6,426 bases of DNA from an uncultured Lachnospiraceae bacterium. Its GTDB lineage: Bacteria; Bacillota_A; Clostridia; Lachnospirales; Lachnospiraceae. Below the pieces are notes generated by a model that was not told the origin of the DNA, did not search any database, and was given only the letters and a program-made list of their open reading frames with translations. Each line of letters starts with the position of its first letter. The stretch's first letter is position 1. The position numbers were made by a program, and so were the translations under genes. Below, piece by piece: positions 1-6,255 of the stretch. The stretch covers positions 1 through 6,426 of the forward strand of contig USPJ01000076.1 of assembly GCA_900556645.1 (NCBI GenBank), written 5' to 3'.

Positions 1-162
1 ATATGCCTCTGTCTGCGATTTTTTTCTTTTCTTCTTATGGGTCTTTTTACAGAAGGAGTGTACATAATCGATTTGTTCCGAGAGAGATTTTATTTCATTT
101 TTTCTTATGCTTTTCTTTTCTTCTGCAAACAGAGACATATCCCTGCACCTGCTTTCTTTCAT
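1..162 (-). CDS. 5' part of a further operon gene, lysine-rich N-terminus (runs off the window)
   Basis: An open frame of 54 codons reaches the window edge without a stop. The first ATG (162) is one base after the TAA of the DUF5702 gene. A second ATG at 138 has AGGTG and CAGGG motifs just upstream and may be the real start, giving a protein beginning MSLFAEEKKSIRKNEIK. The visible part is hydrophilic and very basic, ending KKTHKKKRKKSQTEAY. A run of positive charge like this often comes just before a membrane segment, as in TadE-like and DUF5702-like proteins of these loci, but that segment, if present, lies outside the window. It is read as a continuing operon member because of the tight junction and the absence of any terminator. 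No product is assigned. Confidence 0.5.
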   Translation of the reverse strand, partial: MKESRCRDMSLFAEEKKSIRKNEIKSLSEQIDYVHSFCKKTHKKKRKKSQTEAY

Positions 163-163
163 T

Positions 164-1579
164 TTATAAATAGGAGTATTCCTCTATTGTTTCCAATGTG
201 AAGCCATGAATTTTTTCGGTATCCAATCCTATATGGTTCCAAAAAAGCGGTTCTGCTTCGTATGTACTTTTTATCCTCAAATAGACCACCATATGGTCCA
301 TTTTTAATGGAATTCCTTCCTTTTTGCTAATATTTGCTTCTATAATATCCATGGAGCGGTAATTTACCTCCTCTTCATCCTGTATATATAAGAGGAATTT
401 CAGATACGTGACATAGTCCCAACCCTGTTCACAGTTTTTTGCCGTATAAAACTCTGACATTGCCAGTGGGGGTGGCACCGTCTGTAAGGTCCACTCTTCT
501 GAATTTTTCAGAAAAGATATTTTCTCTCCCTCCAATAATGCCCGCACATCTAAAACACTTTCCTGATATGCCCATGCATTGAGAATCCCCCACTTTGCCA
601 GTTCCACCACTGCCGGATTCTGGCTCCATCCTGCTACCAAAACTGCCGCCTCCTGTGCCTGCATACATTTTTCCGCATCTGCTACTAAATACGCAATATT
701 CGACAATTCTCTAATCTTGATTAAACTTTTCGACACCTCTGCCAAATTTTCTTTATCTGATGATTTTCCCGCTAGAATATACTCCCATTCATAGTCCAAT
801 GCATGATCCTCCTTCGGTGCCGTATAGCTTCCCATCTTTTCTTCCAGATAGTCCGCAAAGAGTTTCTTTTCCACAAGGAAAGCATTTTCATTGTCTCCTT
901 TTATATTCCCCTGATTTCTTTTGCGATGTTCCAGCGTATCTTCTAGGGAGATTGCTTTTGACGACAACAGGCTCTCATCCCTTATTACCTTGGATAAAAT
1001 GGTATTCTGACTCCACTCTGCCACAATATTTATTTGGTTTTTTTCCTCTTCATACTGATTACAAGCGGAAAAATCCCCCAAAAGAACCTCTTCCACATCC
1101 TGATTTTCTTCTTTCAGCCTCTGATAGTTCTCTTTTTCCTGCTCAAATTCCGGTTCTTCCCAATCTGTCAAAAAAGGGCTTCTGCTCTGCACCGCCAGAC
1201 GCCGGAAGGGAGCCCCTCCATAATCTGTCACATACTGACATGCTTCTACTTCACAACCGGACAGCCTTAGGCTGTACATTCCTTCTTTTTCCCCATTGAT
1301 ATCATTTAACCGTATGTACTCTTTTTCCAGATTTTCTCCGTCAAATTTTCCTGTTTGATAGGATTCATCCAGCAGCAGGATTCCGTATTCCTCATAGATA
1401 CTCTTCTGATATTCTGCAAACATGGATTCTATGGTCATATCACCGACCATCTGTGCCTCGGTGTGCAGTCCTTTTACCCTTGCTGTCTCCAACAGGGCAA
1501 ACAGAAAGGAACCGCAGATTGCCAACAACATCGTCAGGAATACGGTAATGCCCGCCTTTTTTCTATATTCCCTTTGCAT
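164..1579 (-). CDS. DUF5702-type single-pass membrane protein of the Tad locus
   Basis: From ATG 1579 the protein has 471 residues. A basic N-terminus (QREYRKKAG) leads into one membrane segment at about 9-33 (ITVFLTMLLAICGSFLFALLETA), followed by ARVKG, an Ala/Asp/Glu-spaced stretch and ESMFAEYQ...EEYGILLLDES, the pattern of DUF5702 proteins encoded beside Flp pilins in Lachnospiraceae. The remaining 430 or so residues should lie outside the cell; recognisable family stretches are YEWEYILAGKSSDKENL (263-279) and LDVRALLEGEKI (343-354). The N-terminus resembles TadE/F-type pseudopilins, but there is no Glu at +5 after the Gly, so standard prepilin cleavage is not expected. A TTG at 1597 would add six residues; the ATG is preferred because its N-terminus fits the family better. 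Neither start has a clear ribosome binding site; the overlap with flp suggests coupled translation. The molecular role is unknown. Confidence 0.8.
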   Translation of the reverse strand: MQREYRKKAGITVFLTMLLAICGSFLFALLETARVKGLHTEAQMVGDMTIESMFAEYQKSIYEEYGILLLDESYQTGKFDGENLEKEYIRLNDINGEKEGMYSLRLSGCEVEACQYVTDYGGAPFRRLAVQSRSPFLTDWEEPEFEQEKENYQRLKEENQDVEEVLLGDFSACNQYEEEKNQINIVAEWSQNTILSKVIRDESLLSSKAISLEDTLEHRKRNQGNIKGDNENAFLVEKKLFADYLEEKMGSYTAPKEDHALDYEWEYILAGKSSDKENLAEVSKSLIKIRELSNIAYLVADAEKCMQAQEAAVLVAGWSQNPAVVELAKWGILNAWAYQESVLDVRALLEGEKISFLKNSEEWTLQTVPPPLAMSEFYTAKNCEQGWDYVTYLKFLLYIQDEEEVNYRSMDIIEANISKKEGIPLKMDHMVVYLRIKSTYEAEPLFWNHIGLDTEKIHGFTLETIEEYSYL

Positions 1580-1751
1580 CGCCGGAAATATTTTCAAACA
1601 AGGTATTTACAAGAGATGTGAGCTGGCTTTTAAAAATAATCACTAATCCGATTAACACCACCAGAATTAGTATCATCTCCACTGTTCCGATTCCCTCTTC
1701 CCCATATAAAAAACGTTTGATTTCTTTTGTAATTTTGTTTTCTTTATTCAT
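1563..1751 (-). CDS. flp: Flp1-like type IVb prepilin
   Basis: The main pilus subunit. The 62-residue product has a charged leader of 20 residues ending GEEG, then IGTVEMILILVVLIGLVIIF. This fits the type IVb rule of cleavage after Gly (G20) with Glu at mature position +5 (E25); the following residue is Met rather than the Tyr of classical Flp pilins, as is usual in Flp1-like pilins of Clostridia. The mature protein would be 42 residues: one hydrophobic helix (about 21-41) and a short tail, KSQLTSLVNTLFENISGDAKGI. ATG 1751 has a perfect AGGAGG 6 nt upstream. The likely processing enzyme is the A24 peptidase at the front of the operon. Its 3' end overlaps the next gene by 17 nt. No second pilin copy is seen in the window. 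Confidence 0.92.
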   Translation of the reverse strand: MNKENKITKEIKRFLYGEEGIGTVEMILILVVLIGLVIIFKSQLTSLVNTLFENISGDAKGI

Positions 1752-1757
1752 GTTTTC

Positions 1758-1763
1758 CCTCCT
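1758..1763 (-). promoter_or_regulatory. consensus ribosome binding site of the Flp pilin gene
   Basis: A perfect AGGAGG (1763-1758) sits 6 nt before ATG 1751 and shares bases with the TAG stop of tadC (TAGGAGG). It is the best site at any clear gene start in the operon, consistent with the pilin being the subunit needed in largest amount. Confidence 0.75.
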
Positions 1764-2943
1764 ATAACGACAGGATTGCCGGAACCATCACAATCACCAT
1801 CACAATTCCTAACATCATCATCATTGGGAGCAGCATCTTGGTTCCCGCTTCCTCTCCCTGTTTTTTTGCCATGTTTTTTCTCTGCTGCATGGTAATGTCT
1901 GCTTCTTTTTCCAGAAGCTGACGCACACTTTGGCTACCTTTTCTCAGATTTTGGGTAATAATAGACACCATTTTTTTGTAGGGCGGAAGATTACAGCGTC
2001 TCCCAAAATTTTCATATGCCCTTTTTTCTCCTACACCATCCTGTATTTCATGCCATGTAATGGTCATTTCTTCATAAAGAATTTCCTCTTTCTTTTTATT
2101 TGTCTGGTATCGGTTTACCAGACGTTCCCACGCCTTAGAAACCGTCATTCCTGCTCCCAGCAAAACAGACAGACTTGATATCATCTGGGGATATGCCAAC
2201 AGCAATTCCTCTTCCCTTATTTTCTTTTCTCTTCGTTCCTTCTCCTTTTCTGCTACCTTAGAAACCATCAGCATGATTCCCGCCAATATTAAAATCAACA
2301 ATACCTTATGGGATTTTTGATTTTTCCATTGGATTTCTTTTTTTCCAAGCTTTGTGGGAAGAACCAGCTTTGTCTGATTCTCCGTTTCCTTCTCCGCTTC
2401 CTGCAGTGCCTCCTCTATTTTTTCCTGCGTGGTCAATTTCGGCGGATATACCATGAAAGAAAAGCGATATATCTCTTGGTATTCCTGATAGGACAACCAT
2501 ACCTGGGCATTTACAACCGTACCTTTGGAAGATATTTTCTCTCGGATAAGATTTCCTTCCGTATCCACCGCATCAAAACGATCCAGATACCACGTTGCCT
2601 CTACCATCCCTTTTTGATAGCTTTCCTTCATAACGATTGGCTGTGTAATCTTCTCTGGACTTTCGTTTGCTCCGAGAAATGTTTTATCAATTTCTTTTTC
2701 CGCTTTTTTAAATAATTTCTGTGCCTCTTCCTCTGTAAGTTTTCTCTCCCCTACTTCCACAGTCATATCATACTTTTGCCCATCTACATAAGCACTGATA
2801 TTTTCTATCCGGCTTCCTTCCCCTGCTTCTTTCCGCTCTATGGTTCCGTCACGAATGACCCTCTGTCCCCATGAAGCAGCCACCGCCAAAACACATAGCA
2901 ATCCTAGAACCACTGCTACTTTTTTGTATTCTTTACACTTCAA
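1762..2943 (-). CDS. tadC: TadC-like platform protein with a large N-terminal extracytoplasmic domain
   Basis: The second T2SSF-type platform protein of the pilus machine. At 393 residues it is longer than a typical TadC of about 300. TM1 is at about 9-23. Residues 24-213 form a soluble, charged domain predicted to lie outside the membrane, with ISAYVDGQKYDMTVEVGER, a helical EEEAQKLFKKAEKEIDKTFLG stretch and VNAQVWLSYQEYQEIYRFSF. TM2 is at about 214-229, followed by a basic linker (KEKERREKKIREE). The T2SSF core at 250-365 begins YPQMISSLSVLLGAGMTVSKAW and includes YENFGRRCNLPPYKKM, QNLRKGS and KKQGEEAGTK. TM3 is at about 369-392. The start is TTG 2943, overlapping the tadB stop; AAAGG lies 10 nt upstream and no ATG precedes TM1, so TTG is the best choice. 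The TAG stop forms part of the pilin's ribosome binding site. The core assignment is firm; the role of the outer domain is not known to me. Confidence 0.9.
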   Translation of the reverse strand: MKCKEYKKVAVVLGLLCVLAVAASWGQRVIRDGTIERKEAGEGSRIENISAYVDGQKYDMTVEVGERKLTEEEAQKLFKKAEKEIDKTFLGANESPEKITQPIVMKESYQKGMVEATWYLDRFDAVDTEGNLIREKISSKGTVVNAQVWLSYQEYQEIYRFSFMVYPPKLTTQEKIEEALQEAEKETENQTKLVLPTKLGKKEIQWKNQKSHKVLLILILAGIMLMVSKVAEKEKERREKKIREEELLLAYPQMISSLSVLLGAGMTVSKAWERLVNRYQTNKKKEEILYEEMTITWHEIQDGVGEKRAYENFGRRCNLPPYKKMVSIITQNLRKGSQSVRQLLEKEADITMQQRKNMAKKQGEEAGTKMLLPMMMMLGIVMVIVMVPAILSL

Positions 2944-3691
2944 TATGACTCATCCTTTCCGCCAGCAGAAGTGCCACCCCATATACAGCCAAACACACCG
3001 TCATTAACAAGGCTCCTCCTACATTACCGTAAAGGACATCCAGATATCCCCCGGAAACGATATCCAGATAGGCAAGCAGAAACAGCGGAACCAGATTCAT
3101 AACCTTCTGCTCCAGCTTTCTGGCTGCAATCATGGTCTCTATCTCTTCCTCCACCATAATTTTGTCTCCAATGTTCCGGGCAGTCTCCTGTATGATTTTG
3201 ACAAAATTACCGCCGCTTCTTTTGGCAAATATCATTACCTCTGAGAATTGTTGGATTTCTTCCACTCCGCTTTGCCGGGCAAACTCTGCAAATACTTTTT
3301 CTATAGGTTGGTTCATCTGTATCTTCCGGTTTATTTTTACCAGCTCTTTTTTCATGGGACTCTCTTCTCCTAACAGTTCTGTCAGTTCCTTTTCTGCCTC
3401 CGCAAATGCATTTTCCAGAGCATAGCCTGCCAGAAGATTTCCCGCCACCAGCTCCATACACTCCTGAAATTCTTTTCTCAGCTTCCGTTTTCTTTGCTCT
3501 TCCTGCTTTTTACTGCGGTATCTTATGCAAATCCGGGATATGGGAACATATAACACCAAAGCCACCACGCTCCGGTAAAAAAGTCTGGCTATCAGGGCGG
3601 TGATTCCCAAGGGGAGCAGAGATTCCCATAACCGGCTGCCTGCAATTTTCCTGTGTTTTTTAATGCTCCTGTCAACCTCCAGCTTCCCCAT
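2933..3691 (-). CDS. tadB: TadB-like inner membrane platform protein (type II secretion F family)
   Basis: One of two GspF/T2SSF-domain membrane proteins that form the platform on which the CpaF motor acts. The protein has 252 residues. A hydrophobic hairpin at about 24-55 is followed by a basic stretch (RSKKQEEQRKRKLRKE, 59-74). The T2SSF core runs from about 75 to 190 and shows the family pattern F-x-E-C-M-E-L-V-A-G-N-L-L-A-G-Y-A-L-E-N-A-F and later FAKRSGGNFVKII. Two further membrane segments lie near 196-212 and 223-244. ATG 3691 is supported by AAGGGG 7 nt upstream. This start places the first 33 codons inside the 3' end of cpaF; no good later start is seen, and a start after the cpaF stop would lose part of the first membrane segment. 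The stop overlaps the tadC start by 11 nt. Confidence 0.9.
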   Translation of the reverse strand: MGKLEVDRSIKKHRKIAGSRLWESLLPLGITALIARLFYRSVVALVLYVPISRICIRYRSKKQEEQRKRKLRKEFQECMELVAGNLLAGYALENAFAEAEKELTELLGEESPMKKELVKINRKIQMNQPIEKVFAEFARQSGVEEIQQFSEVMIFAKRSGGNFVKIIQETARNIGDKIMVEEEIETMIAARKLEQKVMNLVPLFLLAYLDIVSGGYLDVLYGNVGGALLMTVCLAVYGVALLLAERMSHIEV

Positions 3692-4833
3692 TTGTTTTCC
3701 CCTTTTCTCTTCTCTTCATATTTCCATATAGGATTTAACAAAATCGTCGTTCCATCGAATCCTTCTACTTCTGTCACTTCTAACAGCTTTCTGCTTCCGT
3801 CCCGCATTCGTCCCACATGAACCAAAATATCTATTCCCGATGCAATCTGTCCCCGTATGGCTTTTAAGGGTAAATCCATTCCCATAAGCACCATGGTTTC
3901 CAGACGGCTTAGGATATCCTGACAGGAATTGGCATGTCCGGTGCTGAGGCTCCCATCATGTCCGGTATTCATCGCCTGAAGCATATCCAATGCTTCTGCC
4001 CCACGGCATTCCCCCACGATGACCCGGTCCGGTCTCATTCTCAGTGCCGTGCGGATTAAATCCCGTATACTGATTTCCTCCACGCCCTCTACATTTGCGT
4101 TTCTGGTTTCCAGACGGATTAAGTTCTCCGCCCCCTGTAATTGCAGTTCCGCGGAATCCTCAATGGTCACAATCCTTTCCTTTTCGGGAATAAATTCGGA
4201 AAGGGCATTGAGAAAAGTGGTTTTCCCGGAACCTGTCCCTCCTGAAATGAAAATATTATATCCTGCCTTTACAAGACATTTCAAAAATTCTGCCACTTCC
4301 GGAGATAAAGCATGAAATGCTATCAACTGTTCCATGGTAATGGGTTTTTTAGGAAACTTCCGAATAGAAATACAGGCTCCGTCGATGGCAATAGGCTCCA
4401 GAACAATATTGACCCGGGAACCATCCTCCAAGCGGGTATCTGTAATGGGATTTGCTTCATTCACTACCCGATTGTTTTTTGCCACAATTTTTTGAATTAC
4501 GTCCTCCAACCGTTCTTTGGAAGAAAAACTTTTTTCCCAGCAATGAATCCTGCCCCCTTTTTCATAAAAAATCCGGTTCCATCCATTTACCATAATCTCT
4601 GTGACTTCATCATCCCTCAGCAATTCTTCCAACACATCTAATTTCCGCAGGGTACAAAAAATATCTTTTACATAGCGTTGCTGTTCCTCCATAGTCAGCA
4701 GATGCTCTTTGGCATATTTCCAGACCTTCTCCTCAATACATTCTTTCAGTTGCCGGTCATTCATTTCCTCCTGCAAATCAATCTGCTCCAAAACCTCCTG
4801 TAAAATCATCTCTGTTTCCAAATAATTTCTCAT
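3592..4833 (-). CDS. cpaF: CpaF/TadA family secretion ATPase
   Basis: The cytoplasmic hexameric motor that powers pilin extraction and assembly through TadB and TadC. The 413-residue product is close to the usual CpaF length. Numbered from ATG 4833: a helical N-terminal region to about 60, an N-terminal domain with EVTEIMVNG near 76-84 and RLEDGSRVNI near 134-143, Walker A GGTGSGKTT (198-206), Asp box IVTIEDSAEL (221-230), Walker B RPDRVIVGECRG (267-278, Glu at 275), and His box TGHDGSLSTGHAN (290-302). All catalytic residues are present. The C-terminus carries LTGALKNTGKLQAAGY (388-403), like the family's usual C-terminal motif, so the long tail looks genuine even though it overlaps tadB by 100 nt. 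The start is uncertain: GGAGG abuts ATG 4833 with no spacer, so TTG 4821 or ATG 4809 are alternatives. The gene begins inside tadZ, suggesting coupled translation. Confidence 0.96.
   Translation of the reverse strand: MRNYLETEMILQEVLEQIDLQEEMNDRQLKECIEEKVWKYAKEHLLTMEEQQRYVKDIFCTLRKLDVLEELLRDDEVTEIMVNGWNRIFYEKGGRIHCWEKSFSSKERLEDVIQKIVAKNNRVVNEANPITDTRLEDGSRVNIVLEPIAIDGACISIRKFPKKPITMEQLIAFHALSPEVAEFLKCLVKAGYNIFISGGTGSGKTTFLNALSEFIPEKERIVTIEDSAELQLQGAENLIRLETRNANVEGVEEISIRDLIRTALRMRPDRVIVGECRGAEALDMLQAMNTGHDGSLSTGHANSCQDILSRLETMVLMGMDLPLKAIRGQIASGIDILVHVGRMRDGSRKLLEVTEVEGFDGTTILLNPIWKYEEKRKGENKWGSWRLTGALKNTGKLQAAGYGNLCSPWESPP
3699..3704 (-). promoter_or_regulatory. ribosome binding site of tadB inside cpaF
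   Basis: AAGGGG (3704-3699) lies 7 nt before ATG 3691, within the coding part of cpaF. It supports the early tadB start and hence the 100-nt overlap. Confidence 0.5.
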
Positions 4834-5827
4834 CCTCCAATATTCTTCGCACAGTTTTTCCCATTTCCCCCATCATAATCTCTTCGATGTCATAGCTTTC
4901 TTTTCTCTCTGTTTCCTCCGAGGGCAGAAAAATTTTATGTGTCTTCTGTTCCAGATGTTCCTTCTTCTTTTCCAAAAGCTTCTCCAGTTCTTCCATTGCG
5001 GCATCGGAAAACGCTCCACTGCTGAGAGGAATAAAAATCCGACTGCTTTCCTTTAACAGTTCAAAAAATCCCGGTAACATCATCCCCACATCTAAGAAAA
5101 TCATGTCATATTCGGTTTTTTCCTTTAACAGCCGCAAAAATTGCCGCAGCTCTTCTTTTCCGATTTCCGCTAATATCTCCGGATTTCCCATGGGAAGAAT
5201 CACATAAAAATTCCCGTAGGCATGTATACTGCTTTTTATCTTTGCAAAAAAACGTTCCCGGTCCTCTTTTATGAGATAAAACAAATCTCCCAAATCCAAC
5301 CCTGTTTTTAACCCGCTCAATTGCCGGAATCCTCCGCAGACTGTGAAGTTAATGTACAAGACCTTGGCTTTTTCCGAGCACATTTCTGCCAGAGCAAGGG
5401 TTAAGGGGGTCTGGTTCTTCTCGTGTAGGGGAGAAAAAACCGTTATCAGCTCTTTTTTTCCAAAAAAGCTTTCCGGTTCTCCTTCAATGCCGCAATAGTC
5501 CTGCCAGTAATAGTGTATTCCCCGCAAAATACTGTCTGCCGCCTGATATTTAAAGAGAATGGGACAACTGCTGAACTCTTCCGGCACATTTCCGTCGCTG
5601 AGATAGATACACATGGTCTGCTTCCCACAGTTCTCTCCTGTTTTCAGAAATTCTTTTCCCAGAATTAAAATGTCAAAGTCTCTGGTTTTCAGCTCCTCTG
5701 TCAGATAATCTTCTCCCGAAAAAAAGCTGATTTGAAAGGTTTCCTTTTCCTGTTTTTTGATATAGGCTCCCAACTTTTGCATGTATACCGTATCTTTATC
5801 ACAGATTGCCATATTTACTTTTTTCAG
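4778..5827 (-). CDS. tadZ: TadZ/CpaE-like pilus localization protein with degenerate receiver and ATPase motifs
   Basis: TadZ/CpaE proteins are cytoplasmic ParA/MinD relatives with an N-terminal receiver-like domain that place the Tad machine in the cell. Numbered from CTG 5827 the protein has 349 residues. Residues 2-100 look like a receiver fold: KKVNMAICDKD keeps the acidic cluster, but the phosphoacceptor strand reads FDILILGKEF (51-60), with Gly where Asp is expected. From about 127 a ParA-like part follows: ITVFSPL then HEKNQTPLT in place of the GKGGxGKTT Walker A loop, then LALAEM and VLYINF. A Walker B-like strand YDMIFLDVG lies at 240-248, followed by FIPLSS, the usual next strand. 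It therefore probably neither accepts phosphate nor hydrolyses ATP normally. Alternative starts are TTG 5845 and ATG 5812; CTG is preferred for its ribosome binding site and 4-nt CTGA overlap with the peptidase stop. The 3' end overlaps cpaF by 32-56 nt. Confidence 0.8.
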   Translation of the reverse strand: MKKVNMAICDKDTVYMQKLGAYIKKQEKETFQISFFSGEDYLTEELKTRDFDILILGKEFLKTGENCGKQTMCIYLSDGNVPEEFSSCPILFKYQAADSILRGIHYYWQDYCGIEGEPESFFGKKELITVFSPLHEKNQTPLTLALAEMCSEKAKVLYINFTVCGGFRQLSGLKTGLDLGDLFYLIKEDRERFFAKIKSSIHAYGNFYVILPMGNPEILAEIGKEELRQFLRLLKEKTEYDMIFLDVGMMLPGFFELLKESSRIFIPLSSGAFSDAAMEELEKLLEKKKEHLEQKTHKIFLPSEETERKESYDIEEIMMGEMGKTVRRILEDEKLFGNRDDFTGGFGAD

Positions 5828-6243
5828 TTCATCACCCCCTGACAATAATAGAGATATCCCGCCAGAATCGGCACGGAAAAGTGCATGGTGTGTGGATTTT
5901 TTACTTTATGAGAAAAAATCAACTTTCCTAGGGCTATCACCCCTGCTGCCAGAAAAGCCGCTGTTACACATGTAAAAAATTCTTTCATTGTCAAAAATCC
6001 TGCTATTACGGAAAATAATTTGATATCTCCGGCTCCCAAGGTGCCGAAGAAAAATAAGATATAAAATAGAATGATTGGTATACTGATTCGAAGAATCCAG
6101 TGAGGAATCCCTATGACTCCCTCTTCCAAAATACAAGTTCCCAATCCCAGAAAGAGTCCGGTTATAATCAGCCGATTTGGAATTTTGTCGCTACGAGCAT
6201 CTGTAAAAACCGCCGCCATCAACAGAAATAACAATATTATCAT
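5824..6243 (-). CDS. tadV: A24 family prepilin peptidase (TadV/CpaA-like)
   Basis: A membrane aspartyl protease that should remove the short leader from the Flp prepilin before assembly. The protein is 139 residues, at the small end for the CpaA/TadV branch, and lacks the N-terminal methylase part of classical PilD. Both catalytic aspartates are visible: D15 in TDARSDKIPN, the usual spot before an I-P-N motif, and D73 in GAGDIKLFS, the GxGD motif. Hydrophobic stretches fit about five to six membrane passes (around residues 1-14, 26-40, 52-68, 75-110 and 122-136). ATG 6243 is chosen because AGGA lies 8 nt upstream and the frame is closed by TGA shortly before. It is the first clear gene of the operon, and its TGA overlaps the proposed start of the TadZ-like gene by 4 nt. 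Its natural substrate, the Flp1-like pilin, is encoded 4 kb downstream in the same operon. Confidence 0.93.
   Translation of the reverse strand: MIILLFLLMAAVFTDARSDKIPNRLIITGLFLGLGTCILEEGVIGIPHWILRISIPIILFYILFFFGTLGAGDIKLFSVIAGFLTMKEFFTCVTAAFLAAGVIALGKLIFSHKVKNPHTMHFSVPILAGYLYYCQGVMN
5831..5840 (-). promoter_or_regulatory. strong ribosome binding site pointing to a CTG start of the TadZ-like gene
   Basis: AGGGGGTGAT (5840-5831) closely resembles the full anti-16S complement AGGAGGTGAT. Its G-run ends 7 nt before CTG at 5827. The next in-frame ATG (5812) is 22 nt away and the upstream TTG (5845) has no visible site, so this element favours the CTG. Confidence 0.5.
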
Positions 6244-6251
6244 TTTAACTT

Positions 6252-6255
6252 TCCT
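6252..6255 (-). promoter_or_regulatory. ribosome binding site of the prepilin peptidase
   Basis: AGGA (6255-6252) lies 8 nt before the ATG at 6243 and overlaps the TAG stop of the small upstream frame. A stronger AAGGAGG (6270-6264) lies 20 nt before the same ATG, which is too far for normal use, and no in-frame start codon sits at a better distance from it. Confidence 0.5.

Noticed and set aside
760..1299. Long plus-strand open frame of 179 codons inside the DUF5702 gene.
   Set aside because: It is antisense to a convincing family protein. Its product is rich in Pro, Ser, Leu and Phe, as expected from reading a purine-rich coding strand backwards, and it has no ribosome binding site or known motif.
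2308..2715. Plus-strand open frame of 135 codons opposite tadC.
   Set aside because: It is rich in Phe and Leu because the opposite strand encodes many Lys and Glu codons. No domain or translation signal is visible.
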